Shown here: positions 52,378 through 60,570 of the stretch, piece after piece
Position numbering within the stretch: position 1 is the first letter of the stretch
How the letters are laid out: each line of letters opens with the position of its first letter
Assembly (NCBI RefSeq): GCF_004011505.1
Contig: NZ_SAUN01000001.1
Location: 8,211,501 to 8,275,500, forward strand
Direction: 5' to 3'
DNA: 64,000 nt
Source: Nonomuraea polychroma
GTDB taxonomy: Bacteria > Actinomycetota > Actinomycetes > Streptosporangiales > Streptosporangiaceae
The notes under the pieces: generated by a model
What the model was told of the DNA's origin: nothing
What the model saw: the letters and a program-made list of their open reading frames with translations, nothing else
Database searches by the model: none
Made by a program: the position numbers and the translations under genes

Positions 52378-52978
52378 CCAGTGGGAGTTCCTGCTCTGCG
52401 CGGGACTGGGCCGCGGATTCACCGGCACCTGGGTAGAGTCGGGCGACACCGAGGCCGTGGCCGCCCTGCTCGGCGCGGATCTCACCTCCCGCCAGGACTG
52501 CGACCTCGCCACCGCCATGGCCCACTACCGGCCGATGGCCTTCACCGAACGCATCTGGGCCGGCCCTCACTCCGACGGCTGGACCCACGCCCTCACCATC
52601 AGCGGCCCACCGCCGGTGACCACGGGCCTGGTGGAAGCGGGCCTGCGTTTCCTCCAGATCCACACCATGGACGCCCAGGTCCACGACCTCCTCTACGGCG
52701 ACGGCGTCACTACCGCCTGGGCGACCCAACGCTGGTACGGAGAGGTCATCGCCGACCCCGGCTCCATGGTCGAGCCCTACCTCCGGGAAGTCGGCCGGCC
52801 AGCGATGCCGGAGGCCGTGCACTCCGGATCCTGGATCACCGAACCGGAGTACCACGGACGGACCTGCCTGGAGATCTATCTTTTCCTCACCGGGCGCATG
52901 AGCGGCCGATTCATCGACAGCGAATGGCTGGGCGAGAAGAGAAGCCTCTACACCGTCCCGTTGCCGACGGTGATGTAG
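52370..52978 (+). CDS. Hypothetical protein (tandem pair, second)
   Basis: GTG 52370 overlaps the previous gene by 8 bp. The 202-aa product is a diverged paralogue: QWEFLLCAGLGRGFTGTWVESG, HSDGWTHALTISGPP and LFLTGRMSGRFIDSEWLG match the first copy. The pair arose by duplication and is probably co-translated; function unknown. Confidence 0.65.
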   Translation: MNDQWEFLLCAGLGRGFTGTWVESGDTEAVAALLGADLTSRQDCDLATAMAHYRPMAFTERIWAGPHSDGWTHALTISGPPPVTTGLVEAGLRFLQIHTMDAQVHDLLYGDGVTTAWATQRWYGEVIADPGSMVEPYLREVGRPAMPEAVHSGSWITEPEYHGRTCLEIYLFLTGRMSGRFIDSEWLGEKRSLYTVPLPTVM

Positions 52979-53139
52979 CGAGCACGTCGCCCTCGGCGAC
53001 CCCTTCCTTCCTTCCAGGAACGGGACGTTCGCCGCACAGGCGGTGTCCCAGCTGAAGTGCGCGACCCAAAGCCCTTCAGCGTCTTAAGGCCGACTCTCAC
53101 TGCCAATGAGCCGGACCAGCCGAGGACCGCCTCCGGCTA

Positions 53140-53151
53140 GAGAGCGCTCTT
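53140..53151. promoter_or_regulatory. LacI-type operator half (AGAGCGCTCT)
   Basis: The 10-bp palindrome AGAGCGCTCT lies 76 bp (centre to centre) before a second, longer copy at 53213. Such GAGAGCGCTCTC sites are bound by CebR-like LacI regulators of beta-glucan use. Confidence 0.6.
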
Positions 53152-53212
53152 CCGCCGAGAAAAGTGTCTGGCCGCGCATTGGGCCTTGACTTCATCTGTC
53201 AGGACGTTTCAA

Positions 53213-53230
53213 TGAGAGAGCGCTCTCTCA
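53213..53230. promoter_or_regulatory. Perfect 18-bp palindromic LacI-type operator
   Basis: TGAGAGAGCGCTCTCTCA reads the same on both strands and lies 24 bp before the glucanase ATG. The central CG and GAGAGCGCTCTC core are typical of actinobacterial LacI-family operators. The cognate repressor is not in the window, unless it was the broken LacI gene at 51 kb. Confidence 0.75.
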
Positions 53231-53253
53231 CTCTTCCACCCCCCGGGAGTGAA

Positions 53254-54438
53254 ATGTTCTCCAGCCTGAAGAGTCGCGCTCTCGCCGTGGCGCTCATGCT
53301 CCTCTGCTCACTGCTCCTCGCCCCGCATGACGCCCTCGCGGCGGTGCCGCAGACCATCCCGTTGACCATCAAGAACACCTCGGGCCGCGGCGAAGCGGTA
53401 TGGATCTACGTGCTCGGGGAGAGCCTCACCACCCGCCGGCTCGGCTACGCGGACGCCAACGGCCAGTTCCGGGAATGGAGCGGCGGCAGCATCCCGCCGA
53501 GCCCCGCTCCTGACGTGTCCATTCCGGGACCGGGCAACGGGCAGACCAAGACCATCCAGATCCCGAAGCTCTCCGGCCGGATCTACTTCTCGTTCGGCGA
53601 AAAGATCAGGTTCTTCCTGACTCCGACGGGGCTGGTGCAGCCGGCACCGTGGAATCCGTCCGACCCGAACCGCAACATTCTGTTCGACTGGAGCGAGTAC
53701 ACGCTCAACGACGGCGGCCTGTGGCTCAACAGCTCGCAGGTGGACATGTTCAGCGTGCCGCACGCGGTCGGGGTCAAGAGCGCCAACGGCACCGTGAAGA
53801 ACACCGGCCATCTGGTCAGCAATGGACGTAACCGGCTCCTCGACGCCATCAAGAACCAGCCCGGCGGGTGGGCCAGCCTCATCCACACCCGTTCCGACGG
53901 GTTGCGTATCAGGGCGCTCGCGCCGGGCAAAGGAATCGATGCCGGAGTCCTCAGCCCTACCATCATGGACAGCTACATCACCAAGGCGTGGGATGCCTAC
54001 CGCACCAGGACCCTGACGGTGATCCCGTTCAGCAACCAGCCCAGCACGCGCTTCTACGGCCGCACCCAGGGCAACGCCATGGTGTTCACCAACGGCGCCG
54101 GCCAGACGGTGGCCACGTTCCAGAAGCCGAGCACTTCCAACGTCTTCGGCTGCGACGGCAATCTCCACGCCCCCAACGACGAGGTCGTCGGCCCGATCGC
54201 CCGCACCCTGTGCGCAGCCCTCAACCGGACGACCCTGGACCGTATCTCCACCCAGCCGAGCACCGATGCGAGCCAGTTCTACCAGGACGTGGTGACCAAC
54301 CACTACGCGCGGAAGATCCACAACCACATGGTGGACGGCAAGGCATACGCGTTCGCCTTCGACGACGTCGGCGGCTTCGAGTCGCTCGTTCACGACGGAA
54401 ACCCCATCGAGGCGTACGTCACCCTGACCTCGTTCTGA
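53254..54438 (+). CDS. Secreted GH64-type endo-beta-1,3-glucanase
   Basis: This enzyme would cut beta-1,3-glucan (laminarin, fungal wall) outside the cell. The 394-aa product has a signal peptide ending at ALAAVPQ. The thaumatin-like GH64 domain shows TIPLTIKNTSGRGEAVWIYV, GRIYFSFGEKIRFFL, NILFDWSEYTLNDGGLWLNSSQVDMFSVP (catalytic Glu/Asp region), FGCDGNLHAPND and AYAFAFDDVGGFESL. Length suits a catalytic domain without carbohydrate-binding module. The 18-bp operator upstream suggests sugar-induced expression. Confidence 0.9.
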   Translation: MFSSLKSRALAVALMLLCSLLLAPHDALAAVPQTIPLTIKNTSGRGEAVWIYVLGESLTTRRLGYADANGQFREWSGGSIPPSPAPDVSIPGPGNGQTKTIQIPKLSGRIYFSFGEKIRFFLTPTGLVQPAPWNPSDPNRNILFDWSEYTLNDGGLWLNSSQVDMFSVPHAVGVKSANGTVKNTGHLVSNGRNRLLDAIKNQPGGWASLIHTRSDGLRIRALAPGKGIDAGVLSPTIMDSYITKAWDAYRTRTLTVIPFSNQPSTRFYGRTQGNAMVFTNGAGQTVATFQKPSTSNVFGCDGNLHAPNDEVVGPIARTLCAALNRTTLDRISTQPSTDASQFYQDVVTNHYARKIHNHMVDGKAYAFAFDDVGGFESLVHDGNPIEAYVTLTSF

Positions 54439-54476
54439 TTCAGGGCGACCTCCGTGACGGCGCTTGATCCGGTGAA

Positions 54477-54516
54477 CTCGGAAGGCCGGCGGCGATCGTG
54501 CTGCCGGCCTTCCGAG
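54477..54516 (+). terminator. Strong terminator after the glucanase gene
   Basis: CTCGGAAGGCCGGC and GCCGGCCTTCCGAG form a perfect 14-bp stem around a 12-nt loop, 39 bp after the stop codon. Confidence 0.85.
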
Positions 54517-54869
54517 ACCTGGGGTTGCCAGACAGGAGCGTCGAGCATGCCGGTCGCTCTGAAGTAGCCCAGTATGCGGGCCGCGGGCCTATCCGGTGTT
54601 CCTCGCCTGCCAGCGGATTGGCTGGCCGATTGACCGAATATGGTCTGCGTCTTCCAGACACCAGGCTGCACCAAATGCAGCAATCATCAACTTTGAGGCG
54701 ATCCGTCGGGATTCCAGACGCGTACGTCGACGCCTCGGTCGCCGCGCGATGGCGTGGGCCGGTTGCCGTGCGGGTGTTTGAGCAGCAGCAGGGCAGCGGC
54801 GAAGTCCTCGGCCTTTCCCCTGGCTCGCACTCCCCGTTGACCGTCGTCATGCAGCACGGCCAACCAGGA
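54517..54869. other. Intergenic region, no gene seen
   Basis: Open frames on both strands overlap and lack start signals. The region ends at the left 41-bp inverted repeat. Confidence 0.45.
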
Positions 54870-54910
54870 CCTCCGCGAACCTTGATCGGACGTCGCGCGA
54901 AGCGCTTAGG
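54870..54910 (+). repeat. Left 41-bp inverted repeat around the MazG-like gene
   Basis: It pairs with 55334-55374 in inverted orientation at 38 of 41 positions. It starts CCTCCGCGAACCTTG and ends AGCGCTTAGG, nine bases before the start codon. Confidence 0.85.
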
Positions 54911-54918
54911 GTCCGGGC

Positions 54919-55338
54919 ATGGACCATGAGCCGATGCGACGAGTCGCTGAGTTCCGCGAGGTGTTCGACGGTGAGGCCAAGGCCGAACGCCCCGAATTGG
55001 CGGAACACCGCCGGACATTGCTGGTCGAAGAAGCGCGCGAAGCTGCCGAGGCCCTCACCAACCTCGCGAAGGCCCTGCAAACCGGCGACGACCCGCTCAC
55101 CGCATACAAGGCGGTAGCCAAGGAACTGGCCGACGTCCTCTACGTCACCTACGGCGCCGCAGATGCGCTGGGGATCGACCTGCCGGCCGTCTTCGTCGAG
55201 GTCCATCGGTCCAACATGAGCAAGCTTGACGCGGACGGCGGAGTCCTCCGCCGAACCGACGGCAAGGTACTCAAAGGCCCCAGCTACCAACCACCGATCC
55301 TCGATGACCTCGTCGAGTGGCCGTCGACCGGTTCCTGA
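54919..55338 (+). CDS. MazG-like NTP pyrophosphohydrolase
   Basis: The 139-aa all-helical protein has the MazG/HisE-type signature: RRTLLVEEAREAAEALTNLA (E-x-x-E), then AVAKELADVLYVTYGAADALG (E-x-x-D), giving the four acidic metal ligands. The end HRSNMSKLDADG...RRTDGKVLKGPSYQPP is typical of the phosphoribosyl-ATP-diphosphatase-like group. It would hydrolyse a nucleoside triphosphate to the monophosphate. The whole gene fits between two 41-bp inverted repeats, and its stop codon lies inside the right one. Confidence 0.82.
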   Translation: MDHEPMRRVAEFREVFDGEAKAERPELAEHRRTLLVEEAREAAEALTNLAKALQTGDDPLTAYKAVAKELADVLYVTYGAADALGIDLPAVFVEVHRSNMSKLDADGGVLRRTDGKVLKGPSYQPPILDDLVEWPSTGS

Positions 55339-55374
55339 GCGCTTGGCGCGACGTCCGACCAAGGTTCGCGGAGG
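55334..55374 (-). repeat. Right 41-bp inverted repeat around the MazG-like gene
   Basis: Reverse complement of the left copy with three mismatches; contains the last codons of the gene. Confidence 0.85.
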
Positions 55375-55511
55375 TGCCGCGGGGTCGTCGGCTGCGGGGT
55401 TCGTGGCCGGTCACCCGCGAAGTTCCCCACACCCCTTCGGGGCGCAAAACGCAGCGAGCCTCGCCGAAACTAGACTCCACGGACGCCGACGACCAGCCAG
55501 GGAGGCGCCCC

Positions 55512-55955
55512 GTGCACAACCACGAACCCGCCGACTACCACTGCCCGTTCTGCCACCTCACCCCGGATCGGGAACCCGACGTGGTCTACCGCGACGAGCG
55601 CGTCTTCGCGATGATCTGCCCCCGCTGGTGGCCGCGGAACGCGGGACATCTGCTGATCATCCCCGTCGCCCATCACGAGAACCTCTACGACCTCCCCGCC
55701 GCCGACGGCCACGCGATCTTCGACGCCACCCGACTACTCGCCCGCGCCATGCGCACCGCCTACGACTGCGCGGGCGTCTCCACCCGCCAGCACAACGAGC
55801 CCGCCGGCAACCAAGATGTCTGGCACTTCCACCAGCACCTCTTCCCCCGCTATCCCGGCGACGACCTCTACGGCACGCCCCCGCAGCCCGACTGGCTCCC
55901 CGCCGACCGCCGCCGCGCCTACGCGGAGCGGCTGCGCGCCGCACTCACCCCCTAG
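55512..55955 (+). CDS. HIT-family protein (nucleotide hydrolase/transferase)
   Basis: The 147-aa product starts with a zinc-type CPFCHL pair and ends its core in DVWHFHQHLFPRYPGD, the histidine triad H-x-H-x-H. NAGHLLIIPVAHHENLYDLP is the other conserved block. HIT proteins hydrolyse dinucleotides or nucleoside phosphoramidates. GTG 55512 has GGAGG upstream; the longer frame is not supported. Confidence 0.85.
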   Translation: MHNHEPADYHCPFCHLTPDREPDVVYRDERVFAMICPRWWPRNAGHLLIIPVAHHENLYDLPAADGHAIFDATRLLARAMRTAYDCAGVSTRQHNEPAGNQDVWHFHQHLFPRYPGDDLYGTPPQPDWLPADRRRAYAERLRAALTP

Positions 55956-56094
55956 CCAGCAGGCGCGCGTGCAGATGGTCCATTCGCCCTAATCCTCGGG
56001 TCCGATCTCGTTGCCGGGTCATTGTCCGGTCCACGGCTTCGCCGATGGCATCGACGTTGGTCTGGGCGCGCTGCGGATAGTCCTCGTACTTCGC

Positions 56095-56360
56095 CGCGCG
56101 CTCATCGAGCGGATCCCCGGGCTCGAATCGTACGAGTACGAAGACCAGGCGACGGCGTACCGGAACTTCGTCGAGGCGTTCGCGGACAACGAAGCGCTCA
56201 TCTCGGCCACCAAGGTGTCGGGACATGCCCGAGTCGTACCGGCTGTCGATGCGGCCCAAGGCCGGCTTGGAATCCCCGCGCCGCCGGCTGGCGCGGATGC
56301 CGGGGGTGAGCCAGGTGATCGACCAGAGGTGCCTGATCCGGGAGCTGAGACTGTGGTCGG
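56095..56360 (+). pseudogene. FtsX extracellular-domain-like remnant
   Basis: LIERIPGLESYEYEDQATAYRNFVEAFADNEALISATKVS closely follows the extracellular domain of actinobacterial FtsX (VYEDQ..AY..F...F.....L). The expected next words, MPESYRLSMRPKAG and RLARMPGVSQVI, follow at once but in another frame (from 56225). The membrane segments of FtsX are absent. It is a frameshifted fragment. Confidence 0.6.
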
Positions 56361-56506
56361 AATACGGGCTCGAGAAACTCGGATCCGGAACCGAGGGCTG
56401 CGGGTAAGAGCGGTGGCACAGGGCCGATGGCGTCTTCGTCGGCCGGCGGAAGATATCCGGGTGACCAGATCATTTCCCAATGCGCCGCACTGGCTAGGAT
56501 CGGGCC

Positions 56507-57451
56507 ATGCCGTTGACCGCGGACGACGTCGACCGGTTCGAGGCCTCCAGGCCACGCCTGGAGGCCATTGCCTATCGCCTGCTCGGCTCCGCCGGGGAGG
56601 CCGAGGACGCCGTGCAGGAGACGTTCCTGCGCTGGCAGGCCGCCGACGTCGACCGCATCGAGGTCCCTGAGGCCTGGCTGACGAAAGTCCTCACCAACCT
56701 GTGCCTCAACGAGCTCACCTCCGCGCGGGCGCGCCGCGAGACCTATGTCGGCCAATGGCTTCCCGAGCCGCTGCTCGCCGGCGACCCGATGCTCGGCCCG
56801 GCCGACACCGCCGAGCAGCGCGAATCGGTCTCGTACGCGGTCCTTACCCTCATGGAGCGCCTCTCCCCCAGCGAGCGGGCGGTTTACGTGCTGCGGGAGG
56901 CCTTCGACTACCCGCATCGGGAGATCGCCGAGATCCTCGACATCACCGAGGCCGCCAGCCAGCAGATTTTCCACCGCGCCAAGAAGCACGTCGCGGACGG
57001 CAAGGCCCGCACCGAAATCGACGAGGCCGCCGCCCGACGGATCGTCAAGGAGTTCCTGGCGGCCGCCACCAGCGGCCAGACCGAGCCGCTCGTGCGCCTG
57101 CTCACCGAGGACGCCATCTCGATCGGCGACGGCGGCGGGAAGGTCCCGGCCCGCGCCAAGGCGTTCGAGGGCGCTGTCGCGGTCGCGAGGTTCCTTTGGG
57201 GCCTGTTCAAACCCGGCGAGGCCAAGCGCGCCATTGCCGGCGGCACGCCCGCGATATACGCCTGGACCGCCAACGGCGACCCCGCTGTCGTGGCCGTCGT
57301 GGACGGCCGGGTCGTCGGCGTCATGTGCCTGGAGGTCACCGCCGAGGGCATCGCCGCGTTCCGCAGCCAGGTCAACCCCGACAAGCTCGAACGCGCGACC
57401 GTGCGCTGGGCGGCCGCCGACCACGGGGAGCCCCTGTTCCACGCCTTCTGA
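56507..57451 (+). CDS. sigJ: ECF41-group RNA polymerase sigma factor (SigJ-like)
   Basis: The 314-aa protein has sigma region 2 (RLEAIAYRLLGSAGEAEDAVQETFLRW), region 4 (LSPSERAVYVLREAFDYPHREIAEILDITEAASQQIFHRAKKHV) and a C-terminal SnoaL-like domain of about 110 residues. The ECF41 marks are both present: DGGGKVPA in the C-terminal domain and NPDKL near the end. In ECF41 sigma factors this tail replaces an anti-sigma factor and tunes activity. It precedes an oxidoreductase gene, the usual genomic partner. Confidence 0.92.
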   Translation: MPLTADDVDRFEASRPRLEAIAYRLLGSAGEAEDAVQETFLRWQAADVDRIEVPEAWLTKVLTNLCLNELTSARARRETYVGQWLPEPLLAGDPMLGPADTAEQRESVSYAVLTLMERLSPSERAVYVLREAFDYPHREIAEILDITEAASQQIFHRAKKHVADGKARTEIDEAAARRIVKEFLAAATSGQTEPLVRLLTEDAISIGDGGGKVPARAKAFEGAVAVARFLWGLFKPGEAKRAIAGGTPAIYAWTANGDPAVVAVVDGRVVGVMCLEVTAEGIAAFRSQVNPDKLERATVRWAAADHGEPLFHAF

Positions 57452-57482
57452 TCGCTGTGTGAGGTGCTTCACATCGCGTTCC

Positions 57483-57504
57483 TGTCAGGAAACGACGGGC
57501 CGTC
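57483..57504 (+). promoter_or_regulatory. Possible ECF41-type promoter before the oxidoreductase gene
   Basis: TGTCA (57483-57487) and CGTC (57501-57504) resemble the -35 and -10 elements of ECF41 promoters (TGTCACA / CGTC) and lie 40 bp before ATG 57545. The spacing of 13 bases between them looks a little short. Confidence 0.35.
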
Positions 57505-57544
57505 CGGTTCAAGTGGCGAACCCGCGAAAGACAGGAGCAAGGAA

Positions 57545-58822
57545 ATGCGGCACCGCATCGTCGTCCTCGGAGCCGGATACACCGGAGCCTTCGCCGCCGG
57601 CCGCCTCGCCAAGCGGCTCCACCGCGAGGATGTCACCATCACCCTCGTCAACGCCGAGCCCGACTTCGTCGAGCGCGTCCGCATGCACCAGTTGGCGGCC
57701 GGCCAGGACCTCAAGCCCCGGCCATTGAGCGAGATGTTCGCAGGCACCGGCGTCGTACTGAGGCACGCCAAGGTCACCGGCGTCGACGCCGACCGTAAGA
57801 CCGTCGCCGTCATCGACGCGAACGGCGCCGGCTTGATCGCGCCCGGGTCCGGCGCCGGCTTGATCGCGCCCGGGTCCGGCGCCGGCTTGATCGCGCCCGG
57901 GTCCGGCGCCGAAGAACTCGCCTACGACACGCTCGTCTACGCCCTCGGCAGCGGCTGGAACGCCCAAGGCGTCCCCGGGACCGACGAGCACGCCTATGAG
58001 ATCGCCAGCCGCCCCGGAGCACTCCGGCTGCGCGAGCGCCTGGCCCGCCTCGACGCCGGGCAGACCGTGGTCGTCGTCGGCGGCGGCCTCACCGGCCTGG
58101 AGGCCGCGACCGAGATCGCCGAAGCCCGCCCAGACCTCGACGTCGCCCTCGCTGCCCGCGGCGGCCTCGGCGACTGGCTCTCGCCCCAGGGCCGCGAGCG
58201 CCTGCGGAAGGTCTTCGGCAAGCTCGGGATCACCGTGCACGAGCACGCCGTCGTCACCGGCGTCGAAGCCGACCGCGTCGCCACCGCCGACGGCAAGGCC
58301 ATCCCAGCCGCGGTCACCGTGTGGACCACCGGCTTCGCGGTCCACCCGATTGCGAAGGCGACAGCCCTACAGGTCACCGACACCGGCCAGATCGTGGTCG
58401 ACGGGACCATGCGCTCGGTCTCGCACCCGGACGTGTACGCCGTCGGCGACGCGGCCATGGTGATGGGCCCCGGGGACAAGCCGCTGCGGATGTCGTGCGC
58501 CTCGGGAATGCCGACCGCGTGGCAGGCCGCCGACGCGATCGCGGCGCGCCTGTCCGGCGGGAAGCTCCCGAACGCGCCGATCCGCTACTTCAACCAGTGC
58601 ATCTCACTGGGACGAAAGGAGGGCTTGATCCAGTACGTCACCGCCGACGACCGCGCCGTGCAGGCGGTCCTGACCGGACGGCTCGCCGCTGTCTACAAGG
58701 AACTGATCTGTAAGGGAGCCGCGTGGGGCGTCGCCAACCCGACGCTCCGGCTGCCGACCCGGCGCCGGCGCGTCAGGTGGGAGCACGCCGCGGCGGGCTC
58801 GGCCGTCAAGGCGCTGGCGTAG
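57545..58822 (+). CDS. FAD/NAD(P)-dependent oxidoreductase (NDH-2-like), ECF41 partner
   Basis: The 425-aa flavoprotein has an N-terminal FAD fold (RIVVLGAGYTGAFAAGRLAKRL), a second nucleotide fold (TVVVVGGGLTGLEAATEIAEARP), and the FAD-closing block HPDVYAVGDAAMVMGPG. RMSCASGMPTAWQAADAI follows. It resembles type II NADH dehydrogenase-like proteins. Between residues ~93 and 122 sit three exact copies of the nonapeptide GAGLIAPGS, an expansion that should form a surface loop before ELAYDTLVYALGS. ATG 57545 has AGGAG. It is probably controlled by the ECF41 sigma factor 94 bp upstream. Confidence 0.88.
   Translation: MRHRIVVLGAGYTGAFAAGRLAKRLHREDVTITLVNAEPDFVERVRMHQLAAGQDLKPRPLSEMFAGTGVVLRHAKVTGVDADRKTVAVIDANGAGLIAPGSGAGLIAPGSGAGLIAPGSGAEELAYDTLVYALGSGWNAQGVPGTDEHAYEIASRPGALRLRERLARLDAGQTVVVVGGGLTGLEAATEIAEARPDLDVALAARGGLGDWLSPQGRERLRKVFGKLGITVHEHAVVTGVEADRVATADGKAIPAAVTVWTTGFAVHPIAKATALQVTDTGQIVVDGTMRSVSHPDVYAVGDAAMVMGPGDKPLRMSCASGMPTAWQAADAIAARLSGGKLPNAPIRYFNQCISLGRKEGLIQYVTADDRAVQAVLTGRLAAVYKELICKGAAWGVANPTLRLPTRRRRVRWEHAAAGSAVKALA
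57824..57904 (+). repeat. Three exact 27-bp tandem repeats in the oxidoreductase gene
   Basis: Units 57824-57850, 57851-57877 and 57878-57904 are identical and keep the reading frame. Copy number may vary between strains by slippage. Confidence 0.9.
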
Positions 58823-59309
58823 AGCACGAAACACGTACCCGCCGGCCTGGCAGAGATCACCCGTGCCCTGACCCGGACGGGCTGTTCGTCTACGCCGACG
58901 TACACCCACCGCACCCCGGCGACGCTGGTGGCGGCGCTCTGAGCGCAGCGGGTGGCCTCTTCTGGTCCAGACGACGGGCATGCACTTGATCGAAGACCGG
59001 CCGATTGCCGGCTGCGGCCCCCTTTTGCCGTGCCGCCTGCTGGTGACGGGCCGTTCCTGACATGGCTCTGACTCGGCTGCTCGGGCCCTTGCCGGGGCGC
59101 GCACAACACGATCGGCGACTGGTTCGCCAGGCAGGGGCTCCCGCCCACTGCCTCCCGCGCGTTGCTGCTCCGGGTGCTGCGCGTGTGCGGCGAGGACGAC
59201 GGGGACCGGATCGGGGAGTGGCTCGCCGGCTGACGGCAGGCCCGGCGTCGGCGCGGCTCGCCACGGTCCGGCCCCGCGCCGTACCGCGGACCTAGGATAC
59301 TTTCCGATC
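58823..59309. other. Intergenic region with a regulator-like fragment
   Basis: Positions 59102-59233 encode HNTIGDWFARQGLPPTASRALLLRVLRVCGEDDGDRIGEWLAG and a stop, similar to the end of a helix-turn-helix region. No start or upstream part is in frame, so it is a remnant at most. TAGGAT shortly before 59310 could be the -10 element of the next gene. Confidence 0.35.
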
Positions 59310-60215
59310 ATGATAAAAGCGCGCATGAGACTCCGGGCCGCCCTTGCCACCTCAGGCACGATCTTCGCCTTACCGCTCACCTCGTCGGCGCCCGCCCAGG
59401 CCGCCGTCGACCCTCTCGTGGGTCTCAGAGGGCAGATCGCCAAAAAACACGCCGTACGGGTGGTGGAACTAGGCGGCCTGCTGGCCAACGATCTGGAGAT
59501 CTTCGCCGTGGAACAGCGAGGCACCGTTCGCCTCGGTGGCGCCGGCGTGGGCGCCGCCGACGTGACCCGCACCCTGCGCCCTCACCGCCGCATGCAGGAC
59601 CAGATAGCGGAAGGCCACTGGAACGCGGAGAAGGTCGCCGCAGAGGCGCAGCCCAACCGTTCGATCACAGTCAATGGGCGGCTCTACCGGTCCGGCAAGC
59701 TGTACGAGCCGGTCATCCCGGAAGGCAAGACGTGGGCAGAGGCGGGCACGCGAAGCGCCGCGACGGCCGCCTACGGGGATCAGCTGATCAATCTGTTCGA
59801 ACCCGCCACGCTGAAGACGCTGCTGGCCAAGGCGACCGCCAAGCGCCCCTCTAAGTACGGCCCCCGAAAAAAGGCCACCTACTACCAGGGAACGATCACG
59901 TTCAAGGAACTCCACGCCGTCTCACCCACCTTCCGTGCGGTGATCGGCGGCCGATCCCTCACAGCCGCCGGCCACACGAAGATCAGCTGGAGGTTCCGCC
60001 TCGACGACCTCGGCCAGGCCCTCATGCTCCACACCAACTGGCCACTCTCCAGTGGCCGACAAGCCGCTGTCCTCAGCCAGTATTCGCACACCGCTGCCCG
60101 TGCCGGCCGCGTCGTAGCGCCGCGCCCCGCTCTGGTCGCCGCTGCGTCATCCCTGACCGGAACACTGCCTCGCCCCAGCGACCTTATCGACCTGAGCTTC
60201 CGTTCGGCTGAATAG
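59310..60215 (+). CDS. Secreted hypothetical protein
   Basis: The 301-aa product has a signal peptide (RLRAALATSGTIFALPLTSSAPAQA). The mature part shows VEQRGTVRLGG, a long middle with LYEPVIPEGKTW, then YGDQLINLFEPATLKTLLAKA, YYQGTITFKEL and KISWRFRLDDLG. The C-terminal blocks match the broken gene at 47884. Strong Shine-Dalgarno sequence is missing; TAGGAT lies about 12 bases before ATG, so a nearly leaderless message is possible. Family unknown. Confidence 0.68.
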   Translation: MIKARMRLRAALATSGTIFALPLTSSAPAQAAVDPLVGLRGQIAKKHAVRVVELGGLLANDLEIFAVEQRGTVRLGGAGVGAADVTRTLRPHRRMQDQIAEGHWNAEKVAAEAQPNRSITVNGRLYRSGKLYEPVIPEGKTWAEAGTRSAATAAYGDQLINLFEPATLKTLLAKATAKRPSKYGPRKKATYYQGTITFKELHAVSPTFRAVIGGRSLTAAGHTKISWRFRLDDLGQALMLHTNWPLSSGRQAAVLSQYSHTAARAGRVVAPRPALVAAASSLTGTLPRPSDLIDLSFRSAE

Positions 60216-60570
60216 CGACACCACTACCACCACACAAAGCCGCCTGATCGGCAACTGGCGCCGGACCGCCTTCGCCAGCGATGATCAGGCGCGTTCATCG
60301 ACGAGCTGGCGGTGGCGGCCCAGCGTCCAGATTCTCTGCTGTTGTCCTCGCTCAGCCCGGCGCTCCTGATCGAGTGCAGCCGTGGTCGCCCTGCAGCGGC
60401 AGCTCTACCATGACGCATGCCGGGCACAGAGCGCGCCCGTCAACTCACCGCCCTGCCCAGCTGGACGTCGGACAGTGGCTGCCGGCAAGCGGAAGATTGT
60501 CACCCTGGGAGAAGTCCTCGGTGGTCATCCCGAGACAGGCCACGGTGGCGCCCCCGCTACGATTCTGATC
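60216..60570. other. Intergenic region
   Basis: No gene is supported. TACGAT at 60558 lies eight bases before ATG 60571, a good spot for the -10 element of a leaderless transcript of the membrane protein. Confidence 0.4.

Noticed and set aside
57464..57544. Upstream start for the oxidoreductase
   Set aside because: The extension has no conserved sequence, while ATG 57545 directly precedes the FAD-binding strand and follows AGGAG.
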